A stretch of 64,000 nucleotides of DNA from contig JAUSMA010000017.1 in NCBI GenBank assembly GCA_030645475.1, positions 62,001 through 126,000 on the forward strand. Reading direction: 5' to 3'. Shown piece after piece: positions 1-9,059 of the stretch. The DNA comes from Nitrospirota bacterium (GTDB taxonomy: Bacteria; Nitrospirota; Nitrospiria; Nitrospirales; Nitrospiraceae). The notes under the pieces were generated by a model. The model was not told the DNA's origin, made no database searches, and worked only from the letters and a program-made list of their open reading frames with translations. How positions within the stretch are numbered: position 1 is the stretch's first letter; each line of letters starts with the position of its first letter. The translations under genes and the position numbers were made by a program.

Positions 1-2
1 TG

Positions 3-1448
3 TTGGAAGCGTCTTCTCCAGCAAAGCGGAGTCCTGTCGAACCCGTCGCGCAGGCTTCAACGCCGGACTCGTCGGCGAAGTCGAGTGAAACCACTAAAAA
101 AGGAGACAGGGCTGGGTTGTCTGTGTCGCTGCAGGACACGGAGGGTGGTCATTTTTCTCGTGGGTCAGCCGACCTGTTGCCGAAGGCGCAAGTCTATTTC
201 CGCGAAATCGCCGAGTTGTATGTCGTTGAGAAGCAGCTTCCCTTGTCGCCGAATGCCTCGGCCGAACAGAAGAAAGAGGCAGAGGAGTTGAAACAGAGAC
301 GGGTGTTGTTGCTCGGTCATACGGACGATACAGGGAGTTCGCAGATCAACGCAGATTTGTCAGAGCGGCGCGCACGCGCGGTCGCGAAAGTGTTTATGGC
401 TGCGAGGGTTCCCAACGGCCAGATTTTTTATCAGGGGGCAGGCGAGACGTTGCCCCTTGCCGACAATCGCACGGAAGAAGGACGAGCCAAGAACCGCAGG
501 GTAGAGATTGTGGATCTTTCCAACGGCGACACGTTTCAACGTTATTTGAATTCGCGAAAACCACGAGTCGACTACTATCGCCCTGTGGCTTCCAAGCCTG
601 AGCCCGCTGCCACAGTTTCTGTCCCTCGGGAGACGAATGCGCAGGAATCAAAAATCCGGGAGAGTAAAGCCTCGGAGAATACGACGCATGAGAAGATAGC
701 TCAGGCGGACAAGCCTCAAGATCGAATAATCCCGGAAACGAAGAAGGCTTCTCCTCCGACAGTTCCTTTGAATCAGCCAACTGTGAAGGCCCCAATACCA
801 GATTCCAGCGCCGTTGCTGCGCGGCCCACGTTGTCGAAGCCGCCTTCGTTAGTCGCGCTAGATTTCGGAGGAAAGTCCGCGCAATCACAGAATACCGTAG
901 TCGCTATAGGGAAGATTGAAGTGCAACGGTCAATCTCAGATGTGATTATTCCCTCTGCCCATGCGGCAGAAGACGATGTCGTCACCACTTGCCGCAACGA
1001 CCGGCCGCGGGTTTCACATGGGGTCAAGTCGCTCCGTGACGACCGCGAGGTGTCGACCGGGGAGTACATGCCGAATCTCTACAATACTTCCTGGGTTGAT
1101 ACGGTGAACGGCCATCTTGTGGCCTTGACCCATGTCGCCGTGTTGCGCGATGGGGGCGCTCCAGCCAGAAATCCTGAGCTGTTGGTGTACGGCAACTTTG
1201 ACCCCATGGATGGAAAAGGGAACGCTCAGAGGAAGCCGGATTATCAGGCTCGTCCAGTGGTGAACACCTATCGTGGCGAGAACGCTTTGCTGTACCGCGT
1301 ATTCACTGATGGACCGATTCGCTGCCTGGATATGGTCATTCCTCACGCCAACCCGCGTGAGGCAAAGGGCTCTTGGCTCTATTACGACCGCACAGGTGGG
1401 GCATTCGTAACGGGATTCAACCCACATATCGCGAAAACGGACAGGTAA
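3..1448 (+). CDS. OmpA-domain envelope protein, 5' end beyond window
   Basis: The reading frame is already open at the window edge, so the TTG at 3 is probably internal and the N-terminus is missing. About residues 50-172 form an OmpA-type peptidoglycan-binding domain: HTDDTG at 106-111, then an arginine-rich SERRARAV helix and NRRVEIV at 164-170. A low-complexity linker rich in Pro, Lys and Glu (about 195-320) leads to a C-terminal domain of about 150 residues that I do not recognise. The protein is probably anchored in the envelope and holds peptidoglycan. It is followed 22 bases later by a membrane-protein gene with a strong ribosome site, so the three genes to 3794 look like one operon. 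Confidence 0.75.
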   Translation: MEASSPAKRSPVEPVAQASTPDSSAKSSETTKKGDRAGLSVSLQDTEGGHFSRGSADLLPKAQVYFREIAELYVVEKQLPLSPNASAEQKKEAEELKQRRVLLLGHTDDTGSSQINADLSERRARAVAKVFMAARVPNGQIFYQGAGETLPLADNRTEEGRAKNRRVEIVDLSNGDTFQRYLNSRKPRVDYYRPVASKPEPAATVSVPRETNAQESKIRESKASENTTHEKIAQADKPQDRIIPETKKASPPTVPLNQPTVKAPIPDSSAVAARPTLSKPPSLVALDFGGKSAQSQNTVVAIGKIEVQRSISDVIIPSAHAAEDDVVTTCRNDRPRVSHGVKSLRDDREVSTGEYMPNLYNTSWVDTVNGHLVALTHVAVLRDGGAPARNPELLVYGNFDPMDGKGNAQRKPDYQARPVVNTYRGENALLYRVFTDGPIRCLDMVIPHANPREAKGSWLYYDRTGGAFVTGFNPHIAKTDR

Positions 1449-1470
1449 ATTCCCGGAGGAGGTTGCCATT

Positions 1471-2922
1471 ATGTCGTTGCTGAATCAGCTGAATCAGTAT
1501 CTCACTGCTATCCTGACGATGGTCGTTCTCGCCACCACGATCGTGCTGTATCTGTCGAGCTTCCGTGTGCGCTTTTGGTGGATGAACTTCTTGTACTCCT
1601 TGCCGGTTATCGGCAAGCTGGCGCGTTTATCTCAGGACAACACTCGCGCATCGCGTGACCAAAGTTGGACAAACGGGGAACGCGCGCTGTGTCATGACTA
1701 CAAGCAGTTTCTTCATCTGACCACTGAGTCGGAGTTTCGCAAGAGACTGGTCTATTTATCGAAGGCCCACGACCTAGGTCGGACACCCCTTCCGGGGTGG
1801 CTCATCCTTCTCCTGGCGACTCTCGTCATTGCGGAAGGTTTAGGCTTTTCCTATCTGCTTGGTTCCTGGATGGCCATGGAGGGTAGTGAGAACACTCGGC
1901 AACTACTGATGGTCGCCATTGTATTTGTGCTGTGCGTGATCCTTCTCTTTATCACCCATAGTGCCGGCCATCAGCTCTATCGAACCGGCCTGATTCGGCG
2001 GTGCGAGAAAGAATGGCGAGACGACGGTCAGCCAGGTAGCTTCAAGAGCGGCAATGTGATGCTGAACGATGGCCAATCGAAAGACGATCAGCAACCAGAA
2101 TACACGCAGTGCGTCAATAGGGTTGGAACGGAGGGGAATTATTTTTGGATCATTAGTGCTGCAATTCTCATTGCACTAATTGCCGTTGGCTCGACATGGA
2201 TGCGAGTCAAACATTTGGAGGGAGAGCTCACCCAAGCAACCACGCAAACAGTAAATCCCTTTCTTTCGAGTGGAGGAACGGCCTTGCCGGGAGATGTTCT
2301 TAAGCCGCAGCAGGAAGCTGAGAATAAGGGTGCCCAGGATGCCGGCAAGGCGACTAGTAGTGAAGGTTTGGCGGCGTTCCTTATGCTGGCCATCATTTTC
2401 GTTGCGACTCAGATGGTCGCCATTTCAGCAGGGTACAGATGGGGGTTTGTGGGCAAAGAGAGCCATCAAGCCTACGAGGGGACGCGCGGGTTTGCAACAT
2501 ATGACGACTACCTGAGATATTTTGAGCCGATCGTTCAAATCGCTCGTGCGAAGCTGCAGGCGTTGCAGCAGCGCCTGATGGAGCGGCCAGCCAACAAGAA
2601 CTTGCGCCTAGAGCACACGTTCGAAGACTACCTTGCCGAAAACCAGCGTCTCACTTCCGGACAGCCTCAGGCCACGCTCAATGCCACGGTGCAAATGCAA
2701 GCTACGGCATCAGTGGAGCCTTCCGAGGCGAGTATTGAAGAACTCCTGAGCCAGTACGATGCAATTTCTCCGGGCGATAAGGAACGTCGAATGCAATTCA
2801 TTAAATCGATTCAACCCGAAACGGTAAAAGAAAGATTCAAGCAGATACTGAGAGATAAGAAAGAGGCTGATTCTAAGCGGAGAGCTGAACGGGAAGATCA
2901 AGAATTGGAGGATTTAGTGTGA
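1471..2922 (+). CDS. Five-helix membrane protein of unknown function
   Basis: 483 residues. Hydrophobic segments are visible at about 11-30, 109-130, 144-163, 224-242 and 290-312, with a charged loop between the first two and a long hydrophilic C-terminal half (from about 315) that looks helical and ends in a Lys/Arg/Glu-rich tail. A GGAGGAGG ribosome site lies 7 bases before the ATG. The stop overlaps the GTG of the next gene, so the two are translationally coupled. I do not recognise the family. Position between an OmpA-domain protein and an exported vWA-like protein suggests it is the inner-membrane part of an envelope-spanning assembly; that role is inference. Confidence 0.75.
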   Translation: MSLLNQLNQYLTAILTMVVLATTIVLYLSSFRVRFWWMNFLYSLPVIGKLARLSQDNTRASRDQSWTNGERALCHDYKQFLHLTTESEFRKRLVYLSKAHDLGRTPLPGWLILLLATLVIAEGLGFSYLLGSWMAMEGSENTRQLLMVAIVFVLCVILLFITHSAGHQLYRTGLIRRCEKEWRDDGQPGSFKSGNVMLNDGQSKDDQQPEYTQCVNRVGTEGNYFWIISAAILIALIAVGSTWMRVKHLEGELTQATTQTVNPFLSSGGTALPGDVLKPQQEAENKGAQDAGKATSSEGLAAFLMLAIIFVATQMVAISAGYRWGFVGKESHQAYEGTRGFATYDDYLRYFEPIVQIARAKLQALQQRLMERPANKNLRLEHTFEDYLAENQRLTSGQPQATLNATVQMQATASVEPSEASIEELLSQYDAISPGDKERRMQFIKSIQPETVKERFKQILRDKKEADSKRRAEREDQELEDLV

Positions 2923-3794
2923 CCATACAGGTGTATAGGGGGACACTATTGCTGCTCAGTTGTATCCTGGGGTTTTATGGGGAGGTGAGTTTTGCTGCGA
3001 CCTCCCCAAACCAGGTCCCCAGTTGTTACGCGCTTAGCAAGGTGAATGTCGAGCCGCCTGAGATCGAAAGAAGTCTTTTTGTGCTGGTGGATCAGACGAC
3101 TGTCTTGGATCCAAAGCTCAAGCAAGTGCTTTTTGATTCTGTGCGCGGTGCCCTTCGTCCAGGAACAAGCTTTACGGTCGTAAGCTTTTCAGCATTCTCG
3201 CAGGGGCGGTACTTGAGTGTCGTTTCAACGGGTGTGCTGGAGCAACTCATTCCCCATGATGTTCGGGACTCAATTAGCGTGAAGTCTCTGAAACACTTTG
3301 ATTCATGTCTAAGTGAGCAAACTAACTACGGGGTAAGGTTGGTCCTGTCGTCAATTGAACAGGCAGTTGCCGAGGCCACTACCGATTTAGCGAAGTCCGA
3401 TGTGTTTACCAGCCTGACCGAGATTTCTCAGATTGTGAAGCAATCGACGGCTCCGCGGCGGATAGTTTTGGTCGTGTCCGATATGCTTGAAAATTCCACC
3501 ATCTCCAGCTTCTATGCGAACAACCGGGTGCGGAAGATTGATCCTGTAAGAGAGATGAAGGTGGTGGAAGAAAATAACGTGATCGGGGATTTTGGCGGGG
3601 CGTCGGTCTATGTGATGGGTGCGGGGCTCATCCCTGACTTATCCAAGGGGAACTCAAAAGACAAATCGAATATTGGCTATCGGGACCCGAAAACCATGGG
3701 AGCATTGAAGCAGTTCTGGACGAATTACTTTACGAAATCCAATGCCAAGCTGGAAGAGTTCGGGATGCCGGCGCTGCTCTCTCCGGTGCAGTGA
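2919..3794 (+). CDS. Exported vWA-like protein
   Basis: 291 residues starting at a GTG that overlaps the previous stop, with GGAGG placed to serve it. Residues 1-27 are a plausible Sec signal peptide (hydrophobic run 9-20, AA at the end). The rest has the layout of a von Willebrand A domain: a beta-strand ending in VLVDQTT (55-61), where D58 and T60 could be part of a degenerate metal-ion site, and a later strand VLVVSDM (183-189) in the place of the conserved second Asp. Such domains usually bind protein partners. It probably acts in the periplasm with its two operon neighbours. The vWA assignment is by pattern only and the metal site is incomplete. Confidence 0.65.
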   Translation: MTIQVYRGTLLLLSCILGFYGEVSFAATSPNQVPSCYALSKVNVEPPEIERSLFVLVDQTTVLDPKLKQVLFDSVRGALRPGTSFTVVSFSAFSQGRYLSVVSTGVLEQLIPHDVRDSISVKSLKHFDSCLSEQTNYGVRLVLSSIEQAVAEATTDLAKSDVFTSLTEISQIVKQSTAPRRIVLVVSDMLENSTISSFYANNRVRKIDPVREMKVVEENNVIGDFGGASVYVMGAGLIPDLSKGNSKDKSNIGYRDPKTMGALKQFWTNYFTKSNAKLEEFGMPALLSPVQ

Positions 3795-3911
3795 CCATGC
3801 GTTTGAAGGATGTATTGGTATTTGCTTCAACTCTTCTCCCTGTAGGGAAACTGGTTTTGTCCCCAAACAGATAGAGGTCGAGCCACTTCTCCGACCCCAG
3901 CACGAACGGCC

Positions 3912-4322
3912 ATGTTTCGCCGAATCGAACTCATCCACCAGTTGATTCCGAAAGAGTACCGCGCATTTTTGAAGACTTTTTGCCAGTCGGGCAACGATGG
4001 TCAACCACTGCCTATTCGGTCTTGGAAATCCGGCCTTATGGGAATCAGCTATGTAGGAGTTGCTGAAGCCTGGGCCGATATTAATGCCCCTAGGCGAGCG
4101 CTTTACAAGAACTGCCGGTTCTATTTTACCGAAGAGGGGTGGAAACGCTATGGCCGTCCAACAGTGGCAGCCTGCCAGAAGGCCGAGCAGCAGTACCGGG
4201 TCATTCGAATCAAGGAACGTTCTGTTGAAGTGATGTACCGCGACGAATTCCAGGTCGCTGTCAGAGCGAGGAAGAAAGCCGCACGGTCTCGTACTCGGAC
4301 AGTTCAGCGCCTACTGGACTGA
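3912..4322 (+). CDS. Hypothetical protein
   Basis: 136 residues, ATG start at 3912, 117 bases after the vWA-like gene, and followed by a strong terminator hairpin at 4347-4381. The middle of the protein (about 60-110) is well ordered, with aromatic-rich strands (RFYFTEEGW, YRVIRIKE, VEVMYRDEFQVAV), and the C-terminus is basic. No signal peptide or membrane segment is visible. I do not recognise the family. It may be the last gene of the envelope module, because the terminator closes the group, but the gap leaves room for its own promoter. Confidence 0.6.
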   Translation: MFRRIELIHQLIPKEYRAFLKTFCQSGNDGQPLPIRSWKSGLMGISYVGVAEAWADINAPRRALYKNCRFYFTEEGWKRYGRPTVAACQKAEQQYRVIRIKERSVEVMYRDEFQVAVRARKKAARSRTRTVQRLLD

Positions 4323-4340
4323 TGATTCATTGTGTTCTAG

Positions 4341-4381
4341 AAACACGCAGGGCTCAACGGCATACCCGCTGAGCCTTGCGT
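4341..4381 (+). terminator. Rho-independent-like terminator, GAAACACG type
   Basis: GAAACACG is followed by a 15-bp stem (4347-4361 with 4367-4381, one mismatch and one G-T pair) and a 5-base loop. The run after the stem on the plus strand is TTCTTTG, only modestly T-rich. It ends the plus-strand gene that stops at 4322 and may also act on the minus-strand gene ending at 4441. The shape matches the hairpins at 4862-4892 and 5503-5535. Confidence 0.65.
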
Positions 4382-4440
4382 TCTTTGCTCTGTTGCGACT
4401 GGCTCTTGAATGTGTCTTTCTTCTATAAGGGCAGCGAACC

Positions 4441-4860
4441 CTAGCCTGCATAGCGCAGGTCGCGCTCGCTGGAGAGTGACAGATAGGCTTCTCCCCATTG
4501 GTGCGGACTGTCGAGGCCCCAGGCTTCATCTGTCGAGATGGGCTTGAACCGCAGGCCATACATCCCTCCGTAGACCAAGTGCGTCAGTCCCGCTCCCGAG
4601 TCTTCGACTAACTGGGCATGAGCCTGGCACACAGGCGACGTGGCATCGTCGCTCCAGCCAATGACCCAGTACCATTCCCCGGAGGGGTTCCGGTCGTAGA
4701 GCTTTACTTGTACGACCGGTCGAGCCGGGCCGATTTCCTTGAACCGGCCAAAGAAGCCGATCTCGCAATTCTCATTTGATTCGACTTCGATAAACAGGGC
4801 AGATCCTCCAGACTCGTTGTCGCCGAGGCTCATTCTAACGCGATACGAGTCATGAAACAC
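4441..4860 (-). CDS. Hypothetical protein
   Basis: Up to 139 residues from a GTG at 4860; that GTG lies inside a copy of the groEL terminator repeat, so the ATG at 4833 (130 residues) is the safer start. The sequence has the look of a small soluble beta-rich protein (VVQVKLYDR, YWVIGWSDD, LTHLVYGGMYGL) with no signal peptide. I do not recognise it. It lies downstream of brnA on the same strand, with 80 bases and the repeated hairpin between them. Its last bases face the terminator at 4341-4381. Confidence 0.5.
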   Translation of the reverse strand: MFHDSYRVRMSLGDNESGGSALFIEVESNENCEIGFFGRFKEIGPARPVVQVKLYDRNPSGEWYWVIGWSDDATSPVCQAHAQLVEDSGAGLTHLVYGGMYGLRFKPISTDEAWGLDSPHQWGEAYLSLSSERDLRYAG

Positions 4861-4892
4861 GAAGGCCCCAGCGGGATCACCGATGGGGCCTT
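4854..4892. repeat. Second copy of the groEL terminator repeat
   Basis: The 29 bases from 4854 to 4882 are identical to 5496-5524, and similarity continues more weakly for about 30 bases. A hairpin forms at 4862-4892 (AAGGCCCCA with TGGGGCCTT plus an inner CGG/CCG). With the copy at 5496 it brackets brnT-brnA. It may act as the terminator of the toxin-antitoxin operon. Confidence 0.7.
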
Positions 4893-4940
4893 TGCATTGC
4901 TCCGATAGTGATCAGAGCGTATCATTTCTTGGCAGGGTAG

Positions 4941-5141
4941 TCAGGCCAAACTTTCCAGCAGTTCCACATCTTTCTTGAGCAGTTGATTGACTAGTTCTGC
5001 TACTGGTTTTCCTTTTCTCTTGGCGATGCGCTCCAGACGCTTGCGCATTGAACTGTCAACGTAGATTGGCAGATTTAGCTCTGCTCCTTTACGGAAAAAC
5101 TTTCCTCTAACGGCTTTTGAGAAGTCATATTCGCGCTTCAT
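4941..5141 (-). CDS. brnA: BrnA-type antitoxin
   Basis: 66 residues. The C-terminal half (LPIYVDSSMRKRLERIAKRK, then a second helix with ELVNQLLKKD) is a ribbon-helix-helix-like DNA-binding segment typical of CopG/BrnA-type antitoxins. The gene starts one base after the brnT stop, and the GGAGG that serves it lies inside the end of brnT, so translation is coupled. In known BrnT/BrnA pairs the antitoxin neutralises the ribonuclease and represses the shared promoter; I infer the same here. The order toxin then antitoxin is the normal one for this family. Confidence 0.75.
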   Translation of the reverse strand: MKREYDFSKAVRGKFFRKGAELNLPIYVDSSMRKRLERIAKRKGKPVAELVNQLLKKDVELLESLA

Positions 5142-5142
5142 G

Positions 5143-5448
5143 TTACACCCTCCGATATTGTTTCGCCTCGGTCCTCGTTGCCTTGCGCGCCGAGATCATG
5201 CGAATTTTCGCGCTGGATTCAGAAATCTCCTGATAGGTATGACAGACGACTAAGAGCTTGCCCATACTATCAAGTCCCAGAGTAATCCATCGGTCTTCTT
5301 GCTGACTATGAGGCTCGTCAAATTCCGATAGCGCGTCAGAATCGTGAAACACTGTTGCTGCATGGTCAAAGGCAACCCCATGTTTGCGGAGGTTCTGCCT
5401 GGCTTTCAAGGGATCCCAAGAGAAATGGTACTGAAACGGTTTGGCCAC
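5143..5448 (-). CDS. brnT: BrnT-type ribonuclease toxin (DUF497)
   Basis: 101 residues from a GTG. The sequence follows the BrnT/DUF497 pattern closely: FSWDPLKARQNLRKHGV at the N-terminus, FDHAATVF, the acidic DEPHSQQEDRWITLG stretch, LVVCHTYQE, and RMISARKATRTEAKQYR at the end. Members are small RNases of the RelE-like fold that cut RNA and slow growth. brnA follows directly. A well-spaced promoter (5455-5483) would start the message at or very near the GTG, so the mRNA may be leaderless. Confidence 0.85.
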   Translation of the reverse strand: MAKPFQYHFSWDPLKARQNLRKHGVAFDHAATVFHDSDALSEFDEPHSQQEDRWITLGLDSMGKLLVVCHTYQEISESSAKIRMISARKATRTEAKQYRRV

Positions 5449-5454
5449 AGCGGT

Positions 5455-5483
5455 ATTATTTCATAAAGCTTCTGATCCGCCAA
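5455..5483 (-). promoter_or_regulatory. Candidate sigma70-type promoter of brnT-brnA
   Basis: On the minus strand, TTGGCG (5478-5483) and AATAAT (5455-5460) are separated by 17 bases. Six bases separate the -10 box from the brnT GTG, so a start point at the usual distance would fall on the GTG itself. No ribosome-binding sequence fits between. Confidence 0.55.
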
Positions 5484-5495
5484 GGGCATGTTCAA

Positions 5496-5537
5496 GAAAC
5501 ACGAAGGCCCCAGCGGGATCACCGCTGAGGCCTTCGC
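5496..5537 (-). terminator. groEL terminator
   Basis: Lies 50 bases past the groEL stop. A 14-bp stem with one mismatch (5503-5516 with 5522-5535) and a 5-base loop is followed on the minus strand by GTGTTTC. It is the better-paired of two near-identical copies; the other is at 4854-4892. Confidence 0.75.
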
Positions 5538-5547
5538 TGCGCACTCC

Positions 5548-5577
5548 GAGCTATCAGCTATACGCTATTAGCTCTTA
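5548..5577. repeat. Family C intergenic repeat, short copy
   Basis: Between groEL and its terminator lies a run of near-repeated words (AGCTATCAGCTATACGCTAT, then TAGCTCTT). The same words occur at 16436, 22582, 39228 and 49981. Confidence 0.5.
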
Positions 5578-5585
5578 TTCTTCTC

Positions 5586-7578
<1,993 letters not shown>

Positions 7579-7838
7579 AACGATACCCTCCTCCTAAAGT
7601 TAACCCAGTGAAAATAAACGATGTAGAACAGGTGCGAACTCGATGGCGTAATCGTGGTACTCCCGACGAGCAGAAGCCCTGGTCTGCTGAACACGGGAGT
7701 AGAGATAGCCTCGGGTTCGTCCAAGTCAAGGGGGAGAAATGGGGAAATTCTTCCACGCCCTCAGAACAGGGACGGAGGCATCATAACCTATTGAGAACGG
7801 GGTATTCTAGACATTCTTTCGGTGGGGATTCCCTGTGG
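7579..7838 (-). promoter_or_regulatory. groES leader region with a candidate promoter
   Basis: The 260 bases between rpoH and groES hold no gene I can support. On the minus strand, TCTCCCCCTTGACT (TTGACT at 7724-7729) precedes TATCTC (7702-7707) by 16 bases. CTTGA preceded by a C-run resembles a sigma32 -35 element, but the -10 CCCCAT box is not clear. I found no CIRCE inverted repeat (TTAGCACTC/GAGTGCTAA). Confidence 0.35.
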
Positions 7839-8855
7839 TCAGATCCGCAAGCGGTCGAAATCTTTGATGTCTTTCTTAATGTAGTCACGCAGGCGCTTGA
7901 TGATTCGAGCTTCCAGCTGCCTGGTGCGCTCTTTTGTAATGGAGTATTTGCCGCCGAGGTCTTCGAGGGTGAGAGGGGTTTCTGAGAGAATCCGGTTTCG
8001 CAAGATGTCTTCGTCCCGTTCGTCGAGCGTCTTAATGAATTCGGCGAGCTTGGTGCGGAAGAGTGTCTGTAGCTGGGTCTGTGCCAGTTGCTCATCGGCT
8101 GGTACCTGTTGCGAGGGCAGCACATCCAGCAGGCTGCCTTCCTGGTCTTCGCCCAGCGGTTGGTCCAGCGATAGTTCCCAGTTGCCCAGCCGCTGACCCA
8201 TTTCGATGACGTCTCGCTCCCGTACATTCAAACGGTCTGCGAGGAGCTTCGTGTCCGGGGCAAAGCCTTCGCGCTCAAGCTTCGCTTTTTCTTTTTTCAG
8301 ATTATAGAACAGCTTGCGTTGATCTTGGGTCGTCCCGATCTTGACCAGCCGGTAGGTATTCAACAAATACCTCAGGATATAGGCTCGCGACCACCAGGCG
8401 GCATAAGCGTAAAAACGCACGTTCTTCGACGGGTCGAATTTCTTGATGGCATGCATAAGCCCGACGTTGCCCTCTTGAATGAGGTCCATGTGGTCGGCGC
8501 CGGTGTGGAGATATTCAGCGGCAATGGAGAGCGAGACCCGCAGGTTGGCCATGATGAGCTTCACGGCGGCTTCGCGGTCCCCGTTGTTCCGGTATTCATG
8601 GAACAGGCGCAGTTCTTCTTCTTTGGTGAGGTAGGGATAGCGCCGGACTTCGGCCAGGTATTGCTGGAGTGCGGTAACCGGCGCCACGGCCGTGATATCG
8701 GAGGCCTGCGCGCCGTCAGGGGTTGCACCGTGAGAGGCTTCGGGAGGCGGGCTGATCTCGGCGATCTCCTCCTCGGACGGGTCCAGGACCTCGGGTTCGA
8801 GCGGTTCTTCGTCTAGATCTTTGTCGCGCGGACTCATAACGGGCGAGATTATCAT
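7839..8855 (-). CDS. rpoH: RNA polymerase sigma factor, RpoH (sigma32) type
   Basis: 338 residues. After an acidic, Pro-rich N-terminal 60 residues come region 1.2 (LQQYLAEVRRYPYLTKEEE), region 2 (HMDLIQEGNVGLMHAIKKFDP, then RFYAYAAWWSRAYI for -10 recognition), region 3 and region 4 (TLEDLGGKYSITKERTRQLE). The stretch QRKLFYNLKK at 179-188 matches the RpoH box that separates heat-shock sigmas from RpoD and RpoS. It directs transcription of heat-shock genes and sits immediately upstream of groES-groEL on the same strand. ATGs at 8855 and 8837 are both possible starts; neither has a good ribosome site. Confidence 0.88.
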   Translation of the reverse strand: MIISPVMSPRDKDLDEEPLEPEVLDPSEEEIAEISPPPEASHGATPDGAQASDITAVAPVTALQQYLAEVRRYPYLTKEEELRLFHEYRNNGDREAAVKLIMANLRVSLSIAAEYLHTGADHMDLIQEGNVGLMHAIKKFDPSKNVRFYAYAAWWSRAYILRYLLNTYRLVKIGTTQDQRKLFYNLKKEKAKLEREGFAPDTKLLADRLNVRERDVIEMGQRLGNWELSLDQPLGEDQEGSLLDVLPSQQVPADEQLAQTQLQTLFRTKLAEFIKTLDERDEDILRNRILSETPLTLEDLGGKYSITKERTRQLEARIIKRLRDYIKKDIKDFDRLRI

Positions 8856-8871
8856 AAAGAACCGTCAGCGG

Positions 8872-8931
8872 AGTGCTGAAAAAGTCCGCCACCGGGGGAA
8901 CGCTGAACGGTGAGCGATGAGTGATGAAAAA
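8872..8931. repeat. Half copy of family A plus family E repeat
   Basis: The gap 8856-9059 between divergent rpoH and the NarK-like gene contains GTGCTGAAAAAGTCCGCCA, one arm of the family A palindrome, followed by GGTGAGCGATGAGTGATGAA, a family E word. The remaining 120 bases show nothing I can name; both genes' promoters must lie here. Confidence 0.5.
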
Positions 8932-9059
8932 GGGGGGCGTCGCTTCTCAGTTCCGCAATCGTCGGTCGGGTTATCGTCCACGGTGGTCGTTCGCTTGCGC
9001 GAATGAAAGGTGGTCCCATATAGTAGACGGCTCTGTAGATTGGGAGAAAGTCGATTGCG

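Noticed and set aside
7579-7838. CIRCE element for HrcA control of groESL
   Set aside because: No TTAGCACTC/GAGTGCTAA inverted repeat was found on either strand of the leader.
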